64,000 bases of DNA from Qipengyuania polymorpha. Lineage in GTDB: Bacteria; Pseudomonadota; Alphaproteobacteria; Sphingomonadales; Sphingomonadaceae. Under the pieces are notes generated by a model. It saw nothing but the letters and a program-made list of their open reading frames with translations. It was not told the origin of the DNA and searched no databases. The translations under genes and the position numbers were made by a program. The stretch lies in contig NZ_JAIGNK010000001.1 of the NCBI RefSeq assembly GCF_019711435.1, positions 496,001 through 560,000 on the forward strand, in the 5' to 3' direction. Shown piece by piece: positions 48,137 through 60,456 of the stretch (the first letter of the stretch is position 1; each line of letters begins with the position of its first letter).

Positions 48137-49504
48137 CTATTCGCGCGAGGCCTCGACCGTACCGCCGCCCTGGTTGAGCGTGACCGAGTTCACCGCACCG
48201 TCCTCGCCGCGATTGAACTTCAGGCGGGCGTCGACGACCTTGAGGAAGAACTCGTCCTCTCCGCTGGCGAAGACGGGGTGGGCTGCCTGGCCGGTCGCCT
48301 GCGTCATGAACTGCCCGTCCTCGACGAAGAATTTCAGCGCGAATTGCGGGCTGACGCGGTAGGTCCCGGCATATTGTTCGAGGTCGATATCGTTAGTCGA
48401 GACTTCGACCAGTTCGCTTGCCAGCTGCACTTCGCCGCCCTGTGCGAGCGTCATCAGCGAACGGCCGAGCTGGTTGGCGCTCCCGCCATTGAGATTGGCA
48501 AGCACCACGACGGTGATGTCCTTCGCCGGGTCGTGACCGAGCCAGGTGTTGAAGCCCTCGATGCCGCCGCCGTGCCAGTAGACTGTCTGCCCCTCGATTT
48601 CCTCGACCAGCACGCCGCTCGCATATTTCGCCTCGCCGAAGGCCTCGAAATCGACCGGCGCAAGATAGGTCTGTAGCGTTTCGGGCTTGAGGAGCTTTCC
48701 GCCGAACAGGCCCTGTTGCCATTTGAGCAAATCGCCGGTGGTCGAATACATGTCGCCGCCGCCCGTGGGGATGGTCATGCTGACATAGTCGGCATTTATG
48801 ACGCCATCCTCCGAAGGCGAATAGCCCGAGGCGCGCTTAGGGAGGATTTTGTCGGTGTCGTCGACGCCCGTACTCGCCATTCCCAGCGGGTCGAAGATAT
48901 TGGCCTGCATGAAGGCGCCGAGCGGCTCGCCGGTGACCTTGCCGACGATGGCCGAGAGGAGGAGGTAGCCGGAATTGGAATATTTCCACTGGCTGCCAGG
49001 CTCGAATTCGAGCTCGCGCTCGGCGAATTTGCCGACCAGCGTTTCCAGCTTCCACGGCTGGTACTTCCAGCGCGGGAAATCTTCGAAGGACGTGATGCTG
49101 GGAATGCCCGAGGTGTGGTGGACGAGATGCGCGACGGTGATGTCGTCCCACGAGGCGGGGGCATCCGGCCAGTAGGTCTTCACCGGAGCGTTGATGTCGA
49201 GCTCGCCGCGTTCGTGAAGGAGCAGGATCGAGACAGCGGTGAACTGCTTGGTGATCGAGCCGAGGCGGAACTTGGTGTCGGGGCTGTTGGCGATGTCCCA
49301 TTCGAGATTGGCCGAGCCATAGCCCTTGTCGAGCAGCACTTCGTCGCCAATCGCAACCAGCGCCGTGCCCATGTATTTCTTGTCGTCGGCATGCTCGGTG
49401 ACCGCCTTGTCCATCCGACCCGCATCCTGTGCGGAGAGCGCGGTGCCGGAAAGCAGCAGGGCGAGCGGGGCAAGCGCGCCGGTGGCGCGGCGAAGAGTAA
49501 ACAT
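48137..49504 (-). CDS. class C beta-lactamase-like serine hydrolase
   Basis: 455 aa with a signal peptide (ALAPLALLLSGTALSAQ). Ser-x-x-Lys motif SITK (around residue 83), YSN (Tyr-x-Asn around 173), and HGGGIEG in place of the KTG box, so an esterase/DD-peptidase-like periplasmic enzyme rather than a true beta-lactamase. A ~100-residue extra C-terminal domain follows. 67 bases upstream of the amidase on the same strand. Confidence 0.85.
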   Translation of the reverse strand: MFTLRRATGALAPLALLLSGTALSAQDAGRMDKAVTEHADDKKYMGTALVAIGDEVLLDKGYGSANLEWDIANSPDTKFRLGSITKQFTAVSILLLHERGELDINAPVKTYWPDAPASWDDITVAHLVHHTSGIPSITSFEDFPRWKYQPWKLETLVGKFAERELEFEPGSQWKYSNSGYLLLSAIVGKVTGEPLGAFMQANIFDPLGMASTGVDDTDKILPKRASGYSPSEDGVINADYVSMTIPTGGGDMYSTTGDLLKWQQGLFGGKLLKPETLQTYLAPVDFEAFGEAKYASGVLVEEIEGQTVYWHGGGIEGFNTWLGHDPAKDITVVVLANLNGGSANQLGRSLMTLAQGGEVQLASELVEVSTNDIDLEQYAGTYRVSPQFALKFFVEDGQFMTQATGQAAHPVFASGEDEFFLKVVDARLKFNRGEDGAVNSVTLNQGGGTVEASRE

Positions 49505-49569
49505 TAAAAAACCTCCCTGAGTGATTTGCTGAACTAATACACTGCAATGGTCTTAGCGCAACTGCCAAG

Positions 49570-50403
49570 TCAGGTTTCCGGTCGTTCCTTGTCGAGCGTT
49601 TGTCGACGCGCGGCGGCGATGGCCAGCATGAAGCCGAGTATCGACGACGCGCCATAGCCTGCCAGCGGTGTCGGGTAGTCCGCGAGAAGCGAGACGGCGG
49701 TAAAGGCGATGAACACCAGCGCGAGGACAGACCCGTCGCGCTGTGACAATTCGCATTCACGCAGCAGGAATATCGGGGGCGTGAGGAGGAGGGCGACCAG
49801 ACCGGCCGCGAGGAATGGAGACTGCTCCCACAACATGGGGACGAGCCCTTCCACGAAAGCCACTGGCGGCGGTCCGCCCGAGCGCAGGGCATGGATGAAA
49901 GCAGCCACTCCAAGCATTGCTGGGAGAAGGCCCTTCCAGTCTTTCCAATGGTAGGACCACCCCAATGCGGCGAGGGTGAAGGCCAGCGCGAGGGCGGCAT
50001 CGACTTGCAGGGCCGCAATGGCCGCACCCGCGACAAGGTACAGCCAGCCCCACGCCCTGTCGTATATCGCCAGTAACGAGAGCAGCGGCGCAATGAGCAG
50101 GCCTGAATTGAGCGTCAGCGGACCGAGTGGGAGCCACCTGCGGGCGCCGTCAAGTTCAGGTCCCGTGACGAGGGGGAGCGCAAGGATTGCGAGCAGGACG
50201 AGAGCCATAGCCCTCTGCGCTGAGGCGGCTTCCGGTAACCGGAAAAAGTGTAGACCCGCCAGCCCGAGCAGGAATGCACCCGCATTGACGGCGGCGTAGT
50301 GCATTGGTGCGCCAAAACCCGCAAAGACAGCCAGCCCGCCGATGACGGGAAGGGCAACCGTTCGTGCGAGCCTTAGTGTCCGCTTGAACGATTGCCCTGC
50401 CAT
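49570..50403 (-). CDS. polytopic membrane protein with SEDS-like motifs
   Basis: 277 aa, roughly eight to nine hydrophobic segments and no soluble domain. The stretch GPELDGARRWLPLGPLTL then ALQVDAALALAFTLAALGW resembles FtsW/RodA (NGARRWI.LG...QPSE and LQPDLGT), but QPSE is replaced by NSGL and the protein is ~100 aa shorter. Five bases after lpdA's end on the same strand. Possibly a degenerate SEDS relative; catalytic role unproven. ATG at 50403. Confidence 0.5.
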   Translation of the reverse strand: MAGQSFKRTLRLARTVALPVIGGLAVFAGFGAPMHYAAVNAGAFLLGLAGLHFFRLPEAASAQRAMALVLLAILALPLVTGPELDGARRWLPLGPLTLNSGLLIAPLLSLLAIYDRAWGWLYLVAGAAIAALQVDAALALAFTLAALGWSYHWKDWKGLLPAMLGVAAFIHALRSGGPPPVAFVEGLVPMLWEQSPFLAAGLVALLLTPPIFLLRECELSQRDGSVLALVFIAFTAVSLLADYPTPLAGYGASSILGFMLAIAAARRQTLDKERPET

Positions 50404-50408
50404 GTCGG

Positions 50409-51821
50409 TCAGATGTGGATCGGCTTGCCCTGGACCGCCATCGCCGCTTCCTTGATGGCTTCCGAATGCGTCGGGTGCGCGTGGCAGGTGTAGGCAATGT
50501 CTTCGGATGTAGCGCCGAATTCCATCGCCTGCGCGGCCTGTGCGATCATCGTGCCAGCGACGCTGGCGATTGCCCAGACGCCGAGCACGCGGTCGGTGTC
50601 TGCTTCGGCGATGACTTTCACGAAACCGTCGGGCTCGTGATTGGTCTTGGCACGGCTGTTGGCCATCATCGGGAACTTGCCGACCTTCACCTTGGCCTTG
50701 TCGCCGCCCATTTTCTCGATGGCCTCTTCCTGCGTCAGGCCGACACCGGCGAATTCGGGCCACGTGTAGACCACGCCCGGAATGATGTCGTGGTTCACGA
50801 TGCCGGTCTGGCCCGCGATGTTTTCAGCACAAGCGATGCCTTCGTCTTCGGCCTTATGCGCGAGCATGGGGCCGGGGACGACGTCGCCGATGGCCCAGAC
50901 GCCGTCGACCGCGGTGCGGAAATCGTGATCGGTTTCGATCTGGCCGCGCTTGTTCACCTCGAGGCCGATGTTTTCGAGGCCGAGGCCGTCGGTGTTCGGG
51001 CGGCGGCCGATCGAGACCAGCACGCAATCGGCTTCGAGCGTCTCTTCGTCGCCGCCAGCGGCCGGTTCGAGTGTCAGCGTGGCTTTCTTGCCCTTGACGG
51101 TGCAGCCGGTGACCTTGGTCGACAGGCGCAGTTCCATGCCCTGCTTCTTGAAGATCTTGGCCGCTTCCTTGCGGACATCGTCGTCCATGCCGGGCAGCAG
51201 CTTGTCGAGATATTCGACCACGATGACTTCTGCGCCAAGACGACGCCAGACCGAGCCCAGTTCGAGGCCGATAACGCCGCCACCGATGACGACCATCTTC
51301 TTCGGCACGGAGGCAAGCTCGAGCGCACCGGTGGAATCGACGACGACCTGCTTGTCATTGTCGACCTCGACGCCCGGCAGCGGGGTGACCGAGGAGCCGG
51401 TGGCGATGATGATGTTCTTGGCAGTGACGGTCTCGTCGCCGACCTTGACGGTATGCGCGTCCTGGAAGGTGGCGTGGCCCTTCTTCCAGTCGACCTTGTT
51501 CTTCTTGAACAGGAACTCGATGCCGCCGGTCAGGCCCTTGACCGCATCGCGGCGCTGGGCGTGCATTTTGTCGAGGTTGAGCTTGGGCGCGACCTCGATT
51601 CCCATGTCGGCCATCGCACCATTGGCGGCAGCGTCGAAGAATTCGGACGCGTGCAGCATCGCCTTGGAAGGAATGCAGCCCACGTTGAGGCAGGTCCCGC
51701 CCAGCGTCTCGCGGCTTTCCGCACAAGCGGTCTTCAGCCCCAGCTGCGCAGCGCGGATTGCAGCGACATAGCCACCCGGGCCAGCGCCGATAACAAGAAC
51801 GTCGTAGTCGTAATCTGCCAT
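50409..51821 (-). CDS. lpdA: dihydrolipoyl dehydrogenase (E3)
   Basis: 470 aa flavoprotein. FAD-binding [20 protein letters not shown], redox disulfide [13 protein letters not shown] (C-x4-C), NAD domain [16 protein letters not shown], and the C-terminal catalytic [13 protein letters not shown]. Regenerates lipoamide for 2-oxoglutarate and pyruvate dehydrogenase complexes. ATG 51821 ([12 protein letters not shown]); longer frames upstream are rejected. Separated from odhB by an oppositely oriented gene pair. Confidence 0.97.
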   Translation of the reverse strand: MADYDYDVLVIGAGPGGYVAAIRAAQLGLKTACAESRETLGGTCLNVGCIPSKAMLHASEFFDAAANGAMADMGIEVAPKLNLDKMHAQRRDAVKGLTGGIEFLFKKNKVDWKKGHATFQDAHTVKVGDETVTAKNIIIATGSSVTPLPGVEVDNDKQVVVDSTGALELASVPKKMVVIGGGVIGLELGSVWRRLGAEVIVVEYLDKLLPGMDDDVRKEAAKIFKKQGMELRLSTKVTGCTVKGKKATLTLEPAAGGDEETLEADCVLVSIGRRPNTDGLGLENIGLEVNKRGQIETDHDFRTAVDGVWAIGDVVPGPMLAHKAEDEGIACAENIAGQTGIVNHDIIPGVVYTWPEFAGVGLTQEEAIEKMGGDKAKVKVGKFPMMANSRAKTNHEPDGFVKVIAEADTDRVLGVWAIASVAGTMIAQAAQAMEFGATSEDIAYTCHAHPTHSEAIKEAAMAVQGKPIHI

Positions 51822-51938
51822 GATCAACTCGGTTTTTCGCATGCCGTGGCGGCACAATTCGATTGCTGTGCGCGACATAGACATTCGCACTGCGAAGGCA
51901 ACACTTGCCCGCATCATTCGCGATATATATAAGGCCTT

Positions 51939-52421
51939 ATGGATTCGATGAATGACGCTCCGCCGATCGGCTTGGGAACCGTGCTGCGCGCGCTTCTCGC
52001 CCAGCTCGAACCGGCGGTCGAGAATGCCTATTCGACCTGCGACCCGCTGATGCGCTCGCGATATTATCCGGTGATGCGCGAATTGCTTGTTCGCCAGCAA
52101 GCGACCGTAGGGGAAATCGCCGAAGCAGCGGGAGTCAGCCAGCCTGCCATGACACAGACCATCCGGCAGATGTCGGAAGACGGACTGCTCGAAATCGGCA
52201 TCGGCGACGACCGGCGCGCGCGGCTCGTCAAGCTTTCCGCGCGGGGCGAGCTAGCGGTTGCAAGCCTCCAACCGGCCTGGCGTGCTGTCGCCGAGGCGGC
52301 GCGGGGATTGGGCGATGATGCAGGGCTGGACCTCATCGCGAGTTTGCAAGGCGTGTTGGATGCGTTGGACGAAAAGGATTTCTCTACACGGATCGCCGAA
52401 GCCCGGGGAGCAGGAGCATGA
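51939..52421 (+). CDS. MarR-family transcriptional regulator
   Basis: 160 aa winged helix-turn-helix ([40 protein letters not shown]) with helical flanks. Divergent from lpdA across 117 bases, so it may control lpdA and the S41 gene it overlaps (4 bases, ATGA). ATG 51939 or 51948. Ligand unknown. Confidence 0.82.
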   Translation: MDSMNDAPPIGLGTVLRALLAQLEPAVENAYSTCDPLMRSRYYPVMRELLVRQQATVGEIAEAAGVSQPAMTQTIRQMSEDGLLEIGIGDDRRARLVKLSARGELAVASLQPAWRAVAEAARGLGDDAGLDLIASLQGVLDALDEKDFSTRIAEARGAGA

Positions 52422-53375
52422 GATGGCTTGGAACCTTGGGCGTCGTACTCCTTGCGCTACCGTCGCTCTCACAGGCAGCAGATGTCGATGCAGCCGAGCA
52501 GCGGGCCGCGCTGGAGCACTCCATCGAGTTGATCGAGACGCGTTATGTCGGCACACAGCATATCGATAGGCTCACGGCGGTTCTTCGCGCGCTCGCTCTC
52601 GAGCTTGACCAAGAGCGGGACGGTGAGGAATTTGCCGCAATGGTGACGCAGCGCCTGCGCGAAGCATCCGGCGACGGCCATCTGGGCCTCTCCTACAGCG
52701 AGCAGCCGATCGCGGACCCCGTCGAAGGCGGCGAGCAGCTGACGCTGAATGATGACTTCGAGGAGTGGTACGGTGCCGGGGTCAACAACGGCGTGCAAAA
52801 AATCGAGCGGCTGGAAGATAATGTAATGCTGCTCGACCTGCGGGTTTTCCCTCCGCCCTCTATGGGCGCGGAGACGATTGCGGCAGCCATGAATACCGTG
52901 GCACAGGGCGATGCGCTCATCATCGATTTGCGCAAGAACGGGGGCGGGGCCGAGACGGTGTTGCTGGTGATGGGCTATCTCGTCGAGCCCGGCAGCCCGT
53001 TTATGTCTACCTACAACCGCCCGCGCGACGAGTGGACGCACGAATCGGTACCCGCATGGGTGCCGGGAAAGCGGTTCGGGTCGGACAAACCGCTTTATAT
53101 CCTGACCTCGCGGCGGACCTTTTCGGCGGCCGAAGCGCTCGCCTACAGCCTGCAGGCAATGGGCCGCGCGACCATTGTCGGCGAAGTGACAGGCGGCGGC
53201 GCGCATCCGTTCGAATACCGCAAGGTCAGCACGCATTTCGCGCTCGACCTGCCCGAAGCCATGTCACGCCATCCGCTGACGGGGACCAACTGGCAGGATG
53301 TCGGCGTGAAGCCCGATGTCGAGGTGCCGCGCGAGGAGGCGCTGGAGGTTGCCCTGCGCCTCGCCCGCGAAGAGA

Positions 53376-54602
<1,227 letters not shown>

Positions 54603-54631
54603 GGTCGTTGGTTTCCTTTTCAGGCCTCAAA

Positions 54632-57466
54632 TCAATTGCAATTGCTGGTGGCAGCGGAAGTGTCTCCGCCGTTCAGGCCGAGCGCGATGTTGACCAGCGC
54701 TTCCTGCTGGACCTGGTGGCGGCTGGCAAAGCCGGTGGCAGGCGATGCGGCGACTTCGCGGCCCGCATAGCAGGGGCGCATGCCATCCTTGCCCGCCTTG
54801 GTCGCAGCTTCCTCGATCAGGCGATCGACGAAGAACCACGCGCCGTTGTTCTTGGGCTCTTCCTGGCACCAGACGATGGTCTCGAGATTGGTCATGCGCT
54901 CAAGGCGCACGGCCAGCGGCTCGCCCGGGAAGGGGTAGAGCTGTTCGATGCGGACGATGGAGACGTCGTCGAGGCCCGCTTCGTCGCGGCGCTGCATCAG
55001 GTCGTAGGCGACCTTGCCGCTGCACAGCACGAGGCGCCTGACCTTCTTGTCGTCGATTTCCGTCATGTCCGACTTGATGCGCATGAAGTGATGGTCGCCC
55101 ATAAACTCCTCCGCGCTCGACTTCGCCAGCGGATGGCGGAGCAGCGACTTGGGCGTCATGATGACCATCGGCTTGCGGAAGGACCGCTTCATCTGGCGGC
55201 GCAGCACGTGGAAGTAGTTCGCCGGGGTGGTGATGTTCATCACCTGGATGTTGTCGTTGGCGCACAGCTGCAGGAAGCGTTCGAGACGCGCCGAGCTGTG
55301 TTCCGGCCCCTGACCTTCATAGCCATGCGGCAGCAGCATCACGAGGCCGTTGGCGCGCAGCCACTTCACCTCGCCTGCAGCAATGAACTGGTCGATCATG
55401 ATCTGCGCGCCGTTGGCGAAATCGCCGAATTGCGCTTCCCACATCACCAGGCTTTTCGGGTCGGCCATGGCGAAACCGTATTCGAAGCCGAGCACGCCAT
55501 ATTCGGACAGCGGGCTATCGTAGACCTCGAACTTGCCATGCGGCAGCGTGCAGAGCGGGATGTATTTGCGCTCGTCCTTCTGGTCGATCCAGACTGCGTG
55601 GCGCTGGCTGAACGTACCGCGTCCCGAATCCTGGCCCGACAGGCGCACGCCGTAGCCCTCGGTCACGAGGCTGCCGAATGCCAGCGCTTCGCCGGTTGCC
55701 CAGTCGAAGCCTTCGCCGGTCTCGAACATCTGGCGCTTGGCATCGAGCACGCGGCCCAGCGTCTTGTGGATGGTTACATCCTCGGGGACGGTGGTGAGTG
55801 TGCGGCCAAGGCTGTCGAACAGCTTCTTGTCGAGCGCGGTTTCCACGTTGCGGCGCGCGGTTTCCGGGTCGGCAGGCTTGTTCATGCCCGCCCAGCGGCC
55901 GCCAAACCAGTCGGCCTCGTTGGGCTTGTAATCCTTGGCGGCGGCGAATTCTTCTTCGAGGTGCTCGTTGAATTCGTTGCACAGACCGTCGGCATAGCCC
56001 TGGTCGATGACGCCTTCGTCGATCAGGCGCTTGGTATAAAGTTCGCTCACCTTGGGGTGCTTGCGAATTTCGTCATACATCAGCGGCTGGGTGAATTTCG
56101 GCTCGTCGCCCTCGTTGTGGCCGAAGCGGCGATAGCACCACATGTCGATGACGATGTCGCGGCCGAATTTCTGGCGGTATTCGATGGCGAGCTTGCAGGC
56201 GAAGGTCACTGCCTCCGGATCGTCACCATTGACGTGGAGGATCGGCGCCTGGACGCCCTTGGCCACATCGCTGGGGTAGGGGCTGGACCGCGCAAATTGC
56301 GGGCTCGTCGTGAAGCCGATCTGGTTGTTGATGACGAAGTGCAGGCAGCCGCCGGTGTTGTAACCGCGCACGCCCGAGAAGCCGAGGCACTCCCACACGA
56401 TGCCCTGGCCGGCAAAGGCCGCGTCGCCGTGGAGGAGGACTGGCAGGACCTGCTCGTGCTTCTTCAAATCATCGCGAATGGCCTGCTGCGCTCTGGATTT
56501 GCCGAGCACGACGGGGTTCACCGCTTCGAGATGCGAAGGGTTGGGGACGAGGCTCATGTGCACGTCGATACCGTCGAAGGTGCGGTCGGTGCTGGTGCCG
56601 AGGTGGTATTTCACATCGCCCGAACCGCCAACATCGTCGGGGTTGGCGCTGCCGCCCGAGAATTCGTGGAAGATGACCTTGTAGGGCTTGCCCATGACGT
56701 TCGCGAGCACGTTCAACCGGCCGCGGTGGGCCATGCCGTAGATGATTTCGCGCACGCCGAGCTGGCCGCCATACTTGATGACGGCTTCGAGCGCCGGAAT
56801 CATGGACTCGCCGCCATCCAGGCCGAAACGCTTCGTGCCGACGTATTTCTTGCCGAGGAATTTCTCGTACTGCTCGCCGCGTATCACGGCAGCGAGGATG
56901 GCGCGCTTGCCTTCCTCGGTGAACTGGATCGTGTCTTCGGGCGTCTCGAACTGGTCCTGGAGGAAGCGGCGCTCCTCCGTGTCCGAGATGTGCATGTATT
57001 CGAGGCCGACCTTGCCGCAATAGGTCTCGCGCAGCACGCGGTAGAGCTCGCCCACCGTGACCCATTCGAAACCGAACACGCCGCCTACATAGACCTCGCG
57101 GTCTTCCTGTCCGGCAAGCTTGTGCCATTCCAGCGTCAGGTCTTCGGGTATGTCCCGGTGCGAGAGGCCCAGTGGGTCGAGATCGGCAGCCAGGTGCCCG
57201 CGCACGCGATAGAGGCGCACGAGCAGCATCGCGCGGATGCTGTCGTCGGCCGCCTGCTCGATGGCCTTGGGGTCGGCAGGCTTGCCCGCCTTTTCGGCGG
57301 CCTGCTTTACCGCAAGGCGCATCTGCGTGGGGTCGAGCGCGGCGGTCAGGTCCGCCTCGCTGTCGACCACTTGCTGCAGCCAGTTCGGATTGCCCCAGCT
57401 GGGACCGGCTTGCGGGCCCTCCTGGTCGCCCATTTCAGGCAGGAAGTTCTGGCTCTCGTTACCCAT
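54632..57466 (-). CDS. sucA: 2-oxoglutarate dehydrogenase E1
   Basis: 944 aa ThDP-dependent decarboxylase. N-terminal segment, then the E1o core with GMAHRGRLNVLANVMGKPYK, HGDAAFAGQGIVWECLGFSG (ThDP-binding) and PHGYEGQGPEHSSARLERFL. ATG 57466 chosen for GAGGA SD at good spacing; a TTG two codons earlier is possible. Follows sucD by 33 bases. Confidence 0.97.
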   Translation of the reverse strand: MGNESQNFLPEMGDQEGPQAGPSWGNPNWLQQVVDSEADLTAALDPTQMRLAVKQAAEKAGKPADPKAIEQAADDSIRAMLLVRLYRVRGHLAADLDPLGLSHRDIPEDLTLEWHKLAGQEDREVYVGGVFGFEWVTVGELYRVLRETYCGKVGLEYMHISDTEERRFLQDQFETPEDTIQFTEEGKRAILAAVIRGEQYEKFLGKKYVGTKRFGLDGGESMIPALEAVIKYGGQLGVREIIYGMAHRGRLNVLANVMGKPYKVIFHEFSGGSANPDDVGGSGDVKYHLGTSTDRTFDGIDVHMSLVPNPSHLEAVNPVVLGKSRAQQAIRDDLKKHEQVLPVLLHGDAAFAGQGIVWECLGFSGVRGYNTGGCLHFVINNQIGFTTSPQFARSSPYPSDVAKGVQAPILHVNGDDPEAVTFACKLAIEYRQKFGRDIVIDMWCYRRFGHNEGDEPKFTQPLMYDEIRKHPKVSELYTKRLIDEGVIDQGYADGLCNEFNEHLEEEFAAAKDYKPNEADWFGGRWAGMNKPADPETARRNVETALDKKLFDSLGRTLTTVPEDVTIHKTLGRVLDAKRQMFETGEGFDWATGEALAFGSLVTEGYGVRLSGQDSGRGTFSQRHAVWIDQKDERKYIPLCTLPHGKFEVYDSPLSEYGVLGFEYGFAMADPKSLVMWEAQFGDFANGAQIMIDQFIAAGEVKWLRANGLVMLLPHGYEGQGPEHSSARLERFLQLCANDNIQVMNITTPANYFHVLRRQMKRSFRKPMVIMTPKSLLRHPLAKSSAEEFMGDHHFMRIKSDMTEIDDKKVRRLVLCSGKVAYDLMQRRDEAGLDDVSIVRIEQLYPFPGEPLAVRLERMTNLETIVWCQEEPKNNGAWFFVDRLIEEAATKAGKDGMRPCYAGREVAASPATGFASRHQVQQEALVNIALGLNGGDTSAATSNCN

Positions 57467-57499
57467 TTTCAATCCTCATGGAGAGGGAGCGTTCGGCGG

Positions 57500-58390
57500 T
57501 TACGCCAGTTCCTTCAACATCGCATCGAGCGTCGTGCCGAGCTCGGAAGGCGACGGGCTGACGCGGATGCCCGCATCTTCCATCGCAGCAATCTTGTCGT
57601 CCGCGCCGCCCTGGCCGCCCGAGACGATGGCGCCGGCATGGCCCATGCGGCGGCCCGGAGGCGCCGTGCGGCCGGCGATGAAGCCGACCATGGGCTTCTG
57701 ACGGCCCTTGGCAGCCTGTTCCTTGATGAAAGCTGCGGCTTCTTCTTCCGCGCTGCCGCCAATTTCACCGATCATGATGATCGACTTGGTGTCGTCGTCG
57801 TCGAGGAAGAGGTCGAGCACGTCGATGAAGTTGGTGCCGTTGACCGGATCGCCGCCGATGCCGACTGCGGTGGTCTGGCCAAGGCCGACCATGGTGGTCT
57901 GGTGGACGGCCTCATAAGTCAGCGTGCCCGAGCGCGAGACCACGCCGACGCTGCCCTTCTTGAAGATGGAGCCGGGCATGATGCCGATCTTGCATTCGCC
58001 GGGCGTCAACACGCCGGGGCAGTTCGGGCCGATGAGGCGGCTGTTCGAGCCGCGCAGGGCAGCCTTCACCTTGACCATGTCGAGCACCGGAATACCTTCG
58101 GTGATGGCGACGATCAGTTCCATCTCGGCATCGATCGCCTCGAGGATGGCGTCGGCCGCGAACGGCGGCGGCACGTAGATGCACGAAGCCGTCGCGCCGG
58201 TTTCGGCCTTGGCTTCCTTGACGGTGTTGAACTGCGGCAGGCCGATGTGGTCGGTGCCGCCCTTGCCCGGGGTCACACCCGCAACCATCTGCGTCCCGTA
58301 ATCGAGCGCCTGCTGGGTGTGGAAGGTACCGGTGTTGCCGGTCATCCCTTGCGTGATGACCTTGGTGTTCTTGTCGACGAGAATGCTCAT
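57500..58390 (-). CDS. sucD: succinyl-CoA ligase alpha subunit
   Basis: 296 aa ([20 protein letters not shown]), CoA-binding Rossmann domain and the phosphohistidine loop [14 protein letters not shown]. Works with the beta subunit SucC, which is not adjacent: mdh lies directly upstream with 30 bases between. sucC must be elsewhere on the chromosome. Confidence 0.97.
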   Translation of the reverse strand: MSILVDKNTKVITQGMTGNTGTFHTQQALDYGTQMVAGVTPGKGGTDHIGLPQFNTVKEAKAETGATASCIYVPPPFAADAILEAIDAEMELIVAITEGIPVLDMVKVKAALRGSNSRLIGPNCPGVLTPGECKIGIMPGSIFKKGSVGVVSRSGTLTYEAVHQTTMVGLGQTTAVGIGGDPVNGTNFIDVLDLFLDDDDTKSIIMIGEIGGSAEEEAAAFIKEQAAKGRQKPMVGFIAGRTAPPGRRMGHAGAIVSGGQGGADDKIAAMEDAGIRVSPSPSELGTTLDAMLKELA

Positions 58391-58420
58391 TTCGCCTCTC
58401 CTGTTCGAATGGTTTGTGGG

Positions 58421-59443
<1,023 letters not shown>

Positions 59444-59536
59444 CTAGTCCCGCGTGGGTACGCGCGCCCGGTGTTTCGGGGTGCGGCCTAGGCCTCGTCA
59501 GGAGCGATTGCAACCGCTAACAGGGCCTGTCGGGAA

Positions 59537-59566
59537 ACTATCTTTGCAAATGGTTTGCAATAGCAA
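59537..59566 (-). promoter_or_regulatory. mdh/TCA promoter with TTTGCAA operator boxes in the spacer
   Basis: On the minus strand: TTGCTA (59566-59561), 18-bp spacer, GATAGT (59542-59537). The spacer carries two boxes, TTTGCAAA (59543-59550) and TTTGCAAT (59554-59561), 11 bases apart, one helical turn. TTTGCAAA-type pairs are recognised by ScfR/RamB-family regulators of acyl-CoA and acetate metabolism in other bacteria. Confidence 0.6.
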
Positions 59567-59664
59567 TAAGTGGTCGGGGAGATGGTTTCACCCGCTAGAC
59601 GCGCAGACGCACGAAGGCGTTCCCGCCTCTCGGCAGGCTATGCGGTGCAATCGAATAGAAATTG

Positions 59665-59991
59665 TCAGCCGATGAGGCGTTCGTCTTCGGTCATGAGGCT
59701 TGCCTCGACCCGCTGGGCGGCCTGCCGGTCGAGCGCGCGGCAGATGCCGAGCCAGTGACGGTAATCTTCCGTCTCGTGCGCTGCGGCTGCGACTTGCGCG
59801 TTGTGGGCCGCGACTTCGACCGCACGAAGGCCGAATTCACCGAAATGGCGGAGGGCAGCTACCGTGGTTTCGCTCATGAAGCCCTCGAGCTCGTCGTGGT
59901 CGTTGGCTGCCAGCTCGATTTCCCCTCGGTTCAGGACACGGGCGATGGGCGAACGCGCAATATCGCGGGCGGCGGCGAAACGTACGGACAT
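59665..59991 (-). CDS. hypothetical protein
   Basis: 108 aa, soluble, mostly helical and acidic at the end (MTEDERLIG). No signal peptide, no known domain (MSVRFAAARDIARSPIARVL ... HWLGICRALDRQAAQRVEAS). Composition and codon use look coding. It is divergent from the btu cluster; function unknown. Confidence 0.6.
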   Translation of the reverse strand: MSVRFAAARDIARSPIARVLNRGEIELAANDHDELEGFMSETTVAALRHFGEFGLRAVEVAAHNAQVAAAAHETEDYRHWLGICRALDRQAAQRVEASLMTEDERLIG

Positions 59992-60205
59992 GGGCTTGAT
60001 GCTCCCCTGGGTGGTGCTGGTTTTCCAGCTCTCCGGCTCTGTGCCTTAAGTTATACCCGCGGCTCGCTAAACATCTGTTCCGCAGCATGCTTGCTACAAA
60101 GTTAAAATGTTGCGCAGGGGTATGCGAAAGCGTCCCGCGCGCGCATGAGGTGCCAAGCGGGCAATCGCTTGCGATAGGAGGAATCCGGCGCTAGGGGCGG
60201 ATTCA

Positions 60206-60355
60206 TTGGTACGGGTCAAGGGAACGCGTGTGTAACGCCGCGGCTGCCCCCGCAACTGTAACCGGTGAGGCGCGCTCCAACACGCCACTGTCCATCGCGG
60301 GCGGGAAGGCGGGGCGAGGCCGATGAACCGGGAGCCAGGAGACCTGCCTGTACCG
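60206..60355 (+). promoter_or_regulatory. cobalamin (AdoCbl) riboswitch
   Basis: Conserved core GCTGCCCCCGCAACTGTAAC (60243-60262) and the B12 box GAGCCAGGAGACCTGCC (60332-60348), closed by P1 pairing GGTAC (60208) with GTACC (60350). It lies ~100 bases before btuB and should lower expression of btuBFC when cobalamin is abundant. A GC-rich hairpin between it and btuB (around 60385-60420) may be the expression platform. Confidence 0.93.
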
Positions 60356-60456
60356 GTCGTTCAGCCGCGGGCGGGGTGTACCGATGGCAGCGGGGATGGG
60401 GCGTGTTGCGCCTCCTCCCGTCATGAGCGGCATATACGTTCATGATAGGAGTTCCC

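Noticed and set aside
48137..49504. True class C beta-lactamase (resistance gene)
   Set aside because: SxxK and YxN are present but the KTG box is HGGG and there is an extra C-terminal domain, as in esterase-like family members.
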